DNA of 64,000 bases from the NCBI RefSeq assembly GCF_043641665.1, contig NC_092197.1, positions 16,994,148 through 17,058,147 on the forward strand, written 5' to 3'. A model generated the notes under the pieces. The model saw only the letters and a program-made list of their open reading frames with translations. It made no database searches and was not told where the DNA came from. A program made the translations under genes and the position numbers. Numbering within the stretch: position 1 is the stretch's first letter; the number at the start of each line of letters is the position of its first letter. This DNA comes from Enoplosus armatus. Lineage: Eukaryota; Chordata; Actinopteri; Centrarchiformes; Enoplosidae. Shown in pieces: positions 35,125 through 46,655 of the stretch.

Positions 35125-35390
35125 TCTACAGCCGTGCTAGCTGCTCGGTAAGGCTGGTGCTTTGAGCTAAATGCTAGTGTCAGCATGCTAATATGCTCAC
35201 AATGACAATGCTAACATACTGATGTTTAGCAGATATGTTTACCATGTCCATCATCTTAGTTCAATTGTTAATTACCACTAAACACAAAGCACAGCTGAGG
35301 CTGATGGGAACGTCATTAGTTTAGCAGGTATTTGGTCATCAACTAAACATTTTGGACCAAAGATCCCAACCAACAGAAGGCTATTACTGT
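35125..35390 (+). repeat. interspersed repeat with CATGCTAATATGCTCAC core
   Basis: It runs from GGTGCTTTGAGCTAAATGC through CAGCATGCTAATATGC and CAGCTGAGGCTGATGGG to GGTATTTGGTCAT and TTTTGGACCAAAG. It is the opposite-orientation partner of 17530-17765. Confidence 0.65.
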
Positions 35391-36985
35391 CCCTGGACTA
35401 TAAACACGGCTTTGAACGCATAATATTCAAACATGATGTAATTCTAATTGACAGCATTTAGAGGCCTGAAAGACTTTTATCTTGAATTCTAATTTGCTTT
35501 TGAAGACTTGACCTGGACCAAAAAATACCTAAAAGCCGCTCCTCTTTTAGTTGTGCTGCCTTGCCAAGATTAAGTTAACAAAAATAAAAGATGACTTGAT
35601 GCTCACTGTGATGGATTATGTATCTATCTCAAGCAAATTTGAACTCTGCACATGGATTTTAATACGAAACTGGACTGAGAGGAGACCAATAACTGCTTGG
35701 AAGGTCAGAAAAACATCAGCAGTAAATTAATGTAAAGTAACAAATGGGGTAAAACATGCAGGAACATTGGCACCGTCTTTCAGCTGACCTTCCCTAGATT
35801 TTTTAAACTCGAGGCACCAACCACATCTACACATCCTTTTTTTCGAATATTTTTCAAATCTCCACAGACTACAAGCAGCACAGGAAAGCGGCTCATCTTT
35901 GCCATGAAACCACCCTCATGCATTCCTCATAATGTAGTCTCATGTTTTTGGTTTGTGGAGTTTGGATCCCCCGCTGTGCTCGCAGAGACAGCCGTGGTGT
36001 CGTCCTCTTTATTATTCAGATTTCTTGGAGCCAAACAGCTGTTTTGCATGGCAGATTGAACCAGAGCTCTTCCTGACTCCTGACATTCAGGTGACAGATA
36101 GAAGGACTGAGGTCTTGAATTATGGCATAGCGAGAAAAACATGAAAACAAGTTGCTGTTGAAAACTAGCTGATACCGTAATCCCCATTACACCAATGAAG
36201 GATTGCAACACACTGTACTTTTTAAATGTATTGTGAGGGTTGTTAGTGTGAAATCTTCACATAGTGTACATCCATACTTGTATATAAATTACATTTCACA
36301 ACGAATAAAACATGTAGAGTTAATGTGCAGGGATTTTTAACTACGGAGACAAGCGTCAAAGCATGGAGAGAAAAAAAATTAATCGCTGCAGCCAGTAACA
36401 ATATTTCTCCTCCGTAACAAACTGCTGCAAATGGATTTCTCGAGCAAGTGCGTGGTAGGCAACAGACTTTATTAGACGGAGCTGAATGCATTGCTTTAGC
36501 TTGACGGCGAAGTCCGTGCACTTTATCACGGTCCGGGTAATGAGAGATAACTTCCCTGCGTCTGCGGGAAGCGAGTCCAGCACCACAACCCCCATGCATT
36601 TTTTATCAGCTGCAATTACTCAGAGCTTGTTGATATTTCCCATTCGTTTCATCTGGGAACATTTGCATCAGATAACCAGAGGCCTGCTGTAGGGCTAACC
36701 GAGCCACGCTGCAGTAAATTATAGGTCTCCAACTGTCCGACAACACACCGGAGGATTTGCTAATGGTCAGGCTGCAGCACGAGAGGTCAGCCAGTTCCTT
36801 TTGACGTCTGGTCTGTTGTCAACTCTCCTGGCAGACTGGTTTATGCAGTTCAACAATTCCTTGGTCAAAACGTATGAATGTTGCCTTTATATGCTGCAGA
36901 CGATGTGATCAGTATCAACATGCAAGAGGTCCAGCATGTCTGCTTGTTTGTTAGTATCTCAAAATCTAATTTTGAAATTTGGTGG
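35391..36985. promoter_or_regulatory. intergenic with candidate conserved element at 36340-36780
   Basis: No gene is seen. 36340-36780 is non-repetitive and contains AATTAATCGCTGC, CTGCAATTACTCAG, a TTTATTAGACGG word and CCCATGCATT. Its composition differs from the AT-rich flanks. Open frames (118 and 79 residues, - strand) are featureless. Possible regulatory element, inferred from texture only. Confidence 0.3.
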
Positions 36986-36989
36986 AAAG

Positions 36990-37235
36990 TTTGGGCTTAT
37001 GAAGACCTTATTACATTTTGAGGTGTAGAAGAATTTCCCCCAAAATGTCTTGGTTCTAGAAGAATCTTCCCGTTTAGGCAACCGATGGAGGGTGGCCGAG
37101 CGTTTGCCTGACCATCAGGAGCTATTTGGAGTTCAGTGACACTTCGACATGGGGACAGGAAAAGCTGAGGATCAACCAACAACCATGCAATTGATGGACA
37201 GCCCGCTCTACCTCCTGCCGTAACTAAACTGTATC
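36990..37235. repeat. possible interspersed repeat
   Basis: The phrase AGTTCAGTGACACTTCGACATGGGGACAGG, then GGATCAACCAACAACC and TTGATGGACAGCCCGCTCTACC, resembles a repeat known to me from other fish genomes. The class is unknown. Confidence 0.35.
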
Positions 37236-40200
37236 TAGTTTTGAACAAATTTTGATCAAATTTGGTCCATAAAATAACTGGACTGGACATTTTATGAATT
37301 AATTTGCTCTACTGATACCGTGTTTTCCTATAATTTGTTGCCAAATTAATTTAGGTGTGGCCTATTTGACATGAAACTGACACTATTCTTAAATGCATTG
37401 CACATCATAATTTACACATGCACACTTCTACTCCGTATGATTCTGCAAAAATTAGCACCACAGTTACACGATACATATAGTGGCCATAAATCAGGGGTCA
37501 TCACTCTGAATTACTTGCAAGTTTGCACAGTTTATACAAAGTATCCTTGATTTTCAGCTTGCCTCACAAATTGAGTTCCCTTAAAACAGTGGTTCCCAAC
37601 CCAAGAAGGAGCCAGGAGTAGCAAGTAGTAAGATTAACAGGATGGGAAAGCATAACTTATTCTGCAACACATAATTAAGTATATTTTAAGACTTCCCTTT
37701 AATCCTTTAAAGGAAGCTTTTTTTGTGCATGATTTTATCTCTTCAGGCACAAAAAACAGCACTGCATTGTGTTGTACTGTATTGTCTGTTTCTGTGCCAT
37801 ACTGCACATCCTCTCATCAATCATAATTAGCAGCAGCTCTGCTCAATTAACGCTACAGACTTGAAGTAGAGATGAAGGGCTGAATATCAGTATCTCCCAG
37901 ACAGGACCAGGGTAGATCCCGGCTGATTGACAGGCAGACTTCTAACCCCGATCCAGGTGCAGAGACCAGGGTGGCTGCTTCCTGGTGTCTCAGATTTGTA
38001 GTAATTGACAGGTGCAGAAACACGTTCGGGGGGTCCTGGTGGAGCTCTGCGCCGTTTATGCAGATTAACACGTCAAAAGTACAAATGAATAAATAAACTG
38101 GTAAGCACAAATCAGGCATTTAGCCTGAGGGGATGCCATCATTACCAGATTAAACAAAGTGACTAATCACAAAAACAATCCGCTTCAGAAGTGAAGGAAG
38201 TCAAAAGACGCCAAAGCTTGGGGGTAAAAAGCTAAGTCATCTTAATTATTCAGCTATAGGCAAAGAAAGATATGAATTCATAATTAATAGAGCAATGACA
38301 GATAATATGTTTATTTTTCTACAGATATTGTAGATTATGAAGCTGTGATGCTTTGATGAAACAGAGAGTACTCGCCTTTCTACAATATTTACATGATGAC
38401 ATATAGGAGAATATGATGCCTTTGAGGATGGAAAATGCAAAATGCAAACCAAAAATGAGCCTTGAGGACAGGATCACAGGGATGGCACAAATTCCCAAAG
38501 CAGCCAGTCGGCACGGGTACCTGAGGTAGAGGCCCGGTGGGAATACTTTGGGTCAGTCTAAAGAAGAGGGTGGGATAACAGATAACGAACAAACGAGTCC
38601 CACGCAGGGTGTTTTGACACTAAAAAGAAAATCCTTATTCCTTTGAAACCCAAATGAGCTGATGCGAGGTCCTAGTTCCAAACACACAACCATGCCACTG
38701 CCCATGAATCAAATCCTTAGATGTTTGAGTCTGAACCAGAGCTGATGCTTTTTTTAATGGTGTTTTTATATATATATAGATATATATCACCGAGCTGACC
38801 AGAGCAGCAGTAACCTCAGCTTGAACTTCCTTCATGCCTGGACACAACTCAGCTGTAAACACATCACTTCTCTTAAATTGGCCTAAAAGCGCCTCTGGTT
38901 TCCAGACTTCCCTCCACGCGCCGCGGACACCAGCCTCCTTTGACCTTCACACCAAGCCACGGCCCAAAACCTCGGCTATTGATTTTTCTAACTATCTGTT
39001 TACTCCTCGTCTGCACACTTTCCCAGCTGCTTGGAGAGCATCGTTTGCCCCGAGGCGATCAGCGGGGCTCAGCTTGTTCCAGTCTTTGATCATCGTTCAG
39101 CCAGCGGATTAACATATGCACACTCTCTTCCTCCCTTTGTCGCTGAGCTTGATAATAAATCTATGGCCTTCCTCTCTCTCTCTTTCTCTCTCTCTCCTCC
39201 CTCCCTCTCTTGCTCCAATATGGGACGAGCCATGAATCAATCACCCCCGCTTTACGCCTCGTGTCCGACATGGATGCAAATCACAGAAGGATCTGTGGGT
39301 AAAGCTCTGCTTATTAAAACCCGATGCCTGACTCATTACAACCCGCTCATGCACATGCATGTCGCCAAGATGAACAGCAGGTAGCACGCTTGAAATACAG
39401 CAACATTGGTGGAGATAAAGCGCAGACAGATGAGATTAACCGATTTCTGCGACTCCTATCTCAACGGAGGCCAAAACTAAGCCTCACCCACTTTGCCAAA
39501 ACTAAAAGAGAATCGAAAGCTAATGAAGTTAATTACCGCGCCATTGTGGGAGGTTACAGCCTCGTCTAAAAGAGGCTTAATCTGAGGGAAACTGCAGTGC
39601 GGAGGCTCGCCTTCGTACCTGCCCTCGCTGTGCAGTAAGTGTACTAATTAAGGTTGGTTTGAGCCTACAACCACCCCAGTTAGCTTACTTAAAGGGCCAG
39701 GGCTTCTGGGGTTTAGAACAACACTCATAAGGACTCCGCAAGTAGGACACTGAGTATATGTGTGCGTGAGACTGAGCTGGAAAAAGAGAAAGTGTGTGTA
39801 TTTCCAGGTAGACAGGTGACTTTTTTTCTTAAAATGCAACCTATGTGGTTTCTCTAATGGCCACTGTTGAGACACGCCCTCACTCCCTGTTGCCTTTCTT
39901 ATTTATTACGACCTAATTATATCAGTGTGTCAGCTAGCGTAACCAGCTCCTTGCCCTAAATGCCGCAAAGCTCTCGTGGCTGCACTCGCACTTGCAGACC
40001 TTATGTTTCCGAGCCGTGTACCATTTAACCACGGCTTCTTGAGGCTCACGAGGTTGTTTAGCCTGTGCCTTTTTTTCCCAAGCCCAGTCCATCAAGAATG
40101 CAATGGATGAGGCAGAGGAGCACACGCGGTTAATAAAAATACAGCAACAACATGAGCTCAGGACTGGCAGGAGGAGGAGGAGGAGTGAATTTGGACGAGT

Positions 40201-43200
40201 TCCCCTCCTAATCATCAGCGTGTCGGCCTGAGCGGGCCTGCGAGGTGCCGGAGCTGGGGCCCTATTAAAAAACTGAAGCCCAGCTTGCCGGAAAAGATCC
40301 GTCCTCTCACCTCGGAAAACAACAACCCCGCTCGCCCCGACAGCGAGACAATCAACCGTGCGCTGCTCAGGGTGAGGCGGCGGTGACCCTGGCGTGCCAG
40401 GATGAAGCCAGTTCTACACACTGATGAGTGATTCACAGACATCAAACGGGGGTGCCGCAGACCTCCCCACGACCTGCCTGTGCTGCCTTGTCTCCTGCTC
40501 TCTGGTTTTATTTGAGGTTGATACGGGCAGGCGGATCGGCAAATATCGATCACGGCGCGCTCTGTAAAATTCTCCCTCCAGGTTTGAGAGGTGATTACAG
40601 GCCCTGGACCCAGCTGATGCAGACTGGGTGTGTGTATGTGTGTACATTTAGGTTTTTCCTACCCCACCTGTCAGACAGGCCGAGGAGAGCAGCCCTATAT
40701 TCTTTGGTTCGACTGTCTCCAATCATCTGCAGAAGAGAGACGTCTTTAAAAAAACACCCAGACAGACTGGCAGGCAGGCACACTGTACAACACAGAAAAT
40801 AGGTTATAAAGCGCGGAGAATAATGCATGTGAATCCCAATCATCGAAATTCAAATGATTTGGATGTATCCCCAACCAGCCCTCCTCTCCTTGTCTGCCTT
40901 CTGTCGAGGCCTCAGAACTCACCAATAGGATTGGAGGGAAACAGGCTGCAGATTCAGAGGGTTTGCATTAGGAATGGCCCGTTATTAATTAAGCTTGTGG
41001 GGAAGAGGTTTTTGACAGCGGCTCCCGAGGCGGCGAGCGGTGTGGATCTTGGCGCTGACCTGGCCCAGCAGGGGTAGGAGCTGTGTCTTTGAGGTGGTGG
41101 TGGTGGTGGGGGTTGCAGGGTAGAATGGGTGGTGGGCGGGAGAGAAAGAGGAGGAAGGAGGGGGGGGGGGGGACTGGCTCCATGCCGACAGCCAGGCCTG
41201 CCACGTCTGCGTGCCCGCTTTGAAGTGTCACCTTGAGGGAAGAGCCGATGGCCGGGAAGCCGGGAGGGCGGGAGCCGCGGAGAGGAGTGGCACGGTTGGC
41301 ATTGCCAGACATGGCGCTTTAATATTGCATGGGCTCCCGTCCATCTCTGTACACACTCAGGACATTCCTTCTGCTTGATTTAGTTTGAAAGTAGATCTTT
41401 GTTTTTTGTTTTTTTTCCTCTCCTCTCCCCTCCTCTCTCGCCATGCTGTGGCTCAACACCTGTGCTGGTTTTGTGCTCGTTCTTGCCTGAACAAATGTCA
41501 AGCTCTGCAGTCAGAGGAACTTTAACAATTCCCTGCATTATCAAAGTTGACAGTGTGAGTGATGCAGATGGCTTCTTACAACTTACGTTAAATAACTGCA
41601 AAATCATCTCTGTCTTATCAAGTCTGTTCTATTTAAAATACATTTTTAGATAGAAATATTAAAAAAAGAAAATAAAAAAAAAATCTTAAAACTTAAAACA
41701 GTGGAGCGAGAACATGTTTCTATTAGAAAGCAACCTAATAAAGAATTTTCCAGAACTCTCGTATGTTTGTATCTTGAAACTCAAGAACGCACAACGTCTG
41801 TTTACTCCCCTATGTTAAACATAGACACAGAAAGAATACTGTAGAATTAAAAGGCCATTCTCACTGATTTGAGGGCACAAATGTCTGGACTTTGAGTTAC
41901 ACCCACCTCAACTCTATTTTCGCCCTCTATTTTCATGCATATTAAAACAAGAAAGAAAATGCATGACACTTTGGAAACAGATTCCCTTCACTTGTTTCAA
42001 GAAAACAACACTTTAAGGATGAAGTTACTGGTTAAAATATCTTGATGCGAAGCAGTTTATGATTATGTTTTGCCTCAGAATGAAAACGTAGAGACTGGTA
42101 AATCGAAAATGATGTGCCTTATTGGCCGACTTCTTGCAAAACCTAAGAAGTATTCACTCTGGCGTTGCTAATTGCTAATGCTGCTTTCATCACTCCCTCA
42201 AATGGCATCTTCCTCTACAAAAAGGAAACCATATCACTGGGGACTCAACTTAAACTTTTACTATTTCATTCCAGTTGCGCTGCATTTTGCCTGACCTGCT
42301 GCCAGCACAGTTACAGAGCGCGGCGGAGAATCAAACATGGCGTTGGTTTGAGGAGATGCATGAGAGGGAGTTTATCAACAGAGGCTGCAGGAAGGAGGTG
42401 TTTTGAAGTGAGGAAAAACGTATTTAAAAAAACACTCACACTGCACGCACTTTCTACCCACTTTAACAACCGTCCCAGTTCACAAATAGCAGTTTTAACT
42501 CCCCTGATTAGCACTGACATCTGCAGCCTTTCATCTCTCCCTCCATCTTGTTTTTTTAATCAGATTAACCCAAACGGGCATCCTTTAATGGCCTCTTTTT
42601 TTTCCAGAAAGCTGAAAGAGGAGAGATAATTAAAATAATTAAACCGCTGGGACTGGTCTGTGCACGCTCATCTCCCGCTCTTTTCTTTTCTTCTTGCCTT
42701 TAAGTTTTGATTCTGCCTTGCTTACTGATTCCGGCTGCACGGAGAGAGAAAGACTCATCATCCTCACTTAATTGCATTAAGTTGACTCTCGGAGGTCCAA
42801 TTTTTTCCCTCCAAAACCAACAGCCAATGTAGGATCTGATCTTTAGGTGCATGTCAGCTATCTAAATGTGGAAGTAGAGGGGGGAGGGCACGTTTCTAAA
42901 CAGCCTTTATGGAGCATATTTATTTAGTCAGTGAGTGTATTTTGCATAAGGCCGAAGATAAAAAAAAAAGGGGGGGGGGAAGTATCCTCTTTAATGATTA
43001 TTTATTCATGGACTTTTAAGCTTTTAATGAGGACAAATGAAGCCGTTTTCCAGAGTGTCAGTATGTAGTATGCTTACCAAAAATATTCTTGTTTAGCATT
43101 TTCTTTTGCACTGTATGTCCGTGAGGAATAAACACTAACATTTAAATATAACTAGGAGTTTGGAGCGGGACTTTTAAGCGATCAGTTTATCTTGATCTTG

Positions 43201-44650
43201 AGCATGAATATAAAATTTCCCACAAGTTTTGATCAGACTCGGTAATGATGATGATGATGATGATTTATTAATTTTCAATTTTCCTTGTAATTGAAGCTAA
43301 ATTGATCGAGTGTAATTAATGACCACTGCATAAGAAAGCTTTCAAAAACAAAGTGGTTTATCAGAGTCGGGATGCTTTTCAAAATAAAAAATGTTCTAAC
43401 TCTTTTTAAACTAAAACATACACAGCAACTTTATCAATCAATGACCTCCAGAACTTGACAAATATATGCTCCTTTATATCAATTATTCACTCCTGTGTAA
43501 TTTATTCTCACTCATATGAACACATGTGTCGTACGTTTGTACCTTCTAACTTCTACACAGACAACCCGTGAAAGAAAAAGTAGGCTATACTGTCTTGAGT
43601 TATATTTTGCATTATAGGTGTACATATCTTGAATATTATAATAACACGTCTTCAGATGAATTCAAACTTTACTTCCTGTCAAAAAGAATCTAATGAATTC
43701 TTGCATGAGGATTTTACGGAGAGCAAGAGCCCCGACATCCTCCTCGGAGTGCAGCCCCAACTTTACACAAGCTCGGATGTCTTCTTCCCCCCTCACACAC
43801 TTTCACTTCATTCAGATCATTTTCACAGGGCTTCATTTCAAGTTGGCACGAAAAAAAGGGAAGAATCCCTTTGCTGGAAATACTTAAGATTTATGTTTAA
43901 ATTTTCATGGAATCTTTGAGAACATTGAGGAGCAATTTCACATTTGCACTGACATCTAATTTCTCAAGTAGAGTCTGAAAGCACAAATTGCCAAGGATTC
44001 CCTATGTGCCCAATTATCCTGCATCAATTTCCTTGACCCTGTGGAATGCTGGTAAATTAATCATACCACTTTTTTTCCCTTTTTTTTTTTGGACTCTCTC
44101 TCGTGAAATACATATGCACGCGTTTGATAAACTAATCATACTTGGTCGGTTATACTCACAAAAAATGATTCAGTCCTGGAAGCGGGATGAGAGTTAACAG
44201 CAAGGCCCGGGGAATTGGGAGCTGATAAAACACACACACAGTCAGGTAGCTATGTACATACACAAACCCCACATACACACACACAAAATAAACACAAAAT
44301 GGCAGAATACTGTTAGTGCACAAAGTGTTAAGTTTTTTAATTTTTACTTTGTGCATATTTGTATATAAAAATCTAATAAATTCGTGAATTAATAAAACAG
44401 ATTTAATTGTATAAATCAATGTGGAGGAACTTTTGTTTAAGCATCAGTTATATTTCTGGTTTTGGCTTCTTATCTGCTGTCGTCACACAACTATTTCCTT
44501 ACAAAGTAATCTCAAGTGAACTGAAATATTAAATAAAAAACACAAAACTGAGGGGGAAAAAACACATAACAGCACTTCCAGTCAATATGATCAATTCTGC
44601 TGTTACATATTGACCTGAACAGCATCGTTAGCAGCCTAAGGATCTGCATC
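37236..44650. promoter_or_regulatory. intergenic, several candidate conserved elements
   Basis: No gene is seen. Non-repetitive, TAAT-rich or GC-balanced blocks lie at 39220-39640 (GAAGTTAATTACCGCG), 40920-41010 (GTTATTAATTAAGC), 42520-42800 (GATAATTAAAATAATTAAACC, TTAATTGCATTAAG) and 43000-43030. Simple sequence: CT-rich run at 39168-39215, (GGT)n and G run at 41092-41173, (ATG)n at 43244-43264. Open frames do not resemble known proteins. Confidence 0.35.
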
Positions 44651-44698
44651 ATCTTCAATCATCAACTGTGTATCAGCATATTTACCAGATTGCCTTAC

Positions 44699-44726
44699 CT
44701 GTTGATCTCCAACATGGCTGCGGAGT
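44699..44726 (-). promoter_or_regulatory. YY1-like site with possible start codon and donor
   Basis: On the + strand AACATGGCTGCG at 44711-44722 fits the YY1 consensus AANATGGCNGC. On the - strand the same bases place an ATG at 44715-44713 in a good context (GCAGCCATG), followed after 17 coding bases (MLEIN plus AG) by a consensus donor AG|gtaagg. The + strand also reads MAAESGVLSFWSNS from ATG 44714 but closes after 43 codons. This could be the 5' end of an unidentified transcript. No downstream exon was found. Confidence 0.25.
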
Positions 44727-44729
44727 CTG

Positions 44730-46655
44730 GTGTGTTAAGTTTTTGGAGCAACAGTGTCACCTGGTGGAAAACAGGACAACAAACAGGAAGAACACAAGTA
44801 AATACAAACAACATGGAAACAGGGACACCTACAGTATCTGTGAAAAAATGAACACAGACATTTACTCACCTTCTTTTTTGAAAAGTCAGCAGAAACGATG
44901 GGATATTCTACAATTGTCAAACAATAAACCTTTAAGTAAAAAGCACCACTGTCTTTTGTAGGCCTAGAAGACACCAAACAAGGTACTCTAACATGAAAAA
45001 CAATGAGCATAAAGGGCCCTGAACAGGCCAGTAAATACAATACAATTTTAATTCTTAAGTGAAAACTTAATCAACAGCTTTCAGGTCAATTCAGACACAC
45101 CTGTAAACCCTGAACAAAGGCAGAAGATATTAGCTGTTATCCAGTCCTTAAAGTCACCGATAAAACCAATATGAAACACAGTTTTCATGCATGTAAATTA
45201 AATTCTGTGTTCGCAAGGTTGTTGTTTTTTTTTAATCTTGGTATTAGTATTTACTGTCTGAAACGGTTCACGACCGACAGGAACTAGCTCCTTTGCTATC
45301 TTTGGTTTAGCTAGCTAAACCGAAATGTTGGATTTGAGAACATTTAGCCAGCTACATTAGACTCACACTCACCTCTGTAACGTATTCATTGAAGGGAGAG
45401 TTTGAGATCTAGGGAAATCTATTAACAGTCTCATTTCTGCCCGTTAAATATGAAGCTGTGAGACAGCTAGCGTATTTAAATTCAGATACGCGGATCAAAC
45501 AATGGGTGATATAACGTGTTAATTAGTGAGCCTCGGATAGCTGGTGACAGGGCTAACGTTAGACTAGGTGTGTCCAATGTTAATGCTAAACTAAGCTAAC
45601 TAGCTTCTGGCTGCAGCTTCATGAGAGTGGGGTATGTGTTCATCTAGTTTAGCTAACTCTTGAGAACGAAGAGTGAGCTAATCGTTAACTCTCAGAATAT
45701 TAAAAACTATTCTTTAAGAACTGCGTCACTAGAGCGACAACACAGAAACTTTTTATACAGTTTAACATGTTGGTGGAACTGTAGTTGTCATATTTTTTTG
45801 AGTCCGTATTTCTTGCATTACAACTATATATAAATACTTTTTTGATACCTTAGTTTGGGAAAAATTACCCTTTTTTTCATCCAAAAAATACATCAAACTG
45901 CAATGAATGCCCTGTGAGCCCACGCAGAGGGCCTCCAGCCAGGGTTAAATGCTTGTGAAAAATGTTTCCTGAATAAAGTGTAGCCTGAAATGAGAAAGAT
46001 TTATGGATTTACATTGTGAAACATATAATCAAAGAATGTATAGGAATCTGGCCACTCATTCAATGCCAGCTTTAGATAGATACCTGATGGACACAATGAA
46101 AAATGAGACTACAAGACTTATCTGCTGATTATTAGTAGTGAAACATGCTCATCATAATTTCCCCAGAGCCAAAAGTAACATATTCAAACGTTTTGTTTTG
46201 TCCAACACATCACATTTAAGAAGATGAAACGAGGGAATGTTCTTTAAAAAAATGACTAAAATGATAAATCGATTACTAAAATAATTATAAAATAAAGTAA
46301 TCGACTCTAAACTAATTAATTATTAACAATTAATCATTTTTAGCACTTGGGCTCACACCTGTGCTTTCGTATCCAGATGGGCGAAATATCACAGGGCTGA
46401 TCCACCAAAGATAACCATTCATTCTCTGTTCATCTGTTTTCTATCGAGCTGTAAACCAACAACACAGTTGAGGAGGACGAACCGACTCTTTTCAATCTGC
46501 AAACACCTGAAAGTGTCCGATCCCGAAAACAAACTCAACCTTCACTGGACATAATGAGAAAAACACCTTGATGCTGGATTTCCACAGGGGCTCTAACCAA
46601 ATGGAGGGGGCTTCCATTCAAGAGCAACAAAAAAAGCAAAACTCAGAATTGTAGT
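44730..46655. other. intergenic between the YY1-like site and the tsc1 3' end
   Basis: 45240-45700 is dense in GCTAGCTA/GCTAAC words, seen both in fish repeats and in promoter regions. 46235-46345 holds AAATCGATTACTAAAATAATT and related words, a decayed copy of the CGATTAATCGATTAG family. Nothing coding is seen. Confidence 0.5.

Noticed and set aside
4631..46655. AK8 and SPACA9 exons expected from human synteny
   Set aside because: I looked for P-loop (GPPGSGK-like), RIPPEM-like and SPACA9 N-terminal motifs among the frames on both strands and saw none. Weak exons cannot be excluded without a profile search.
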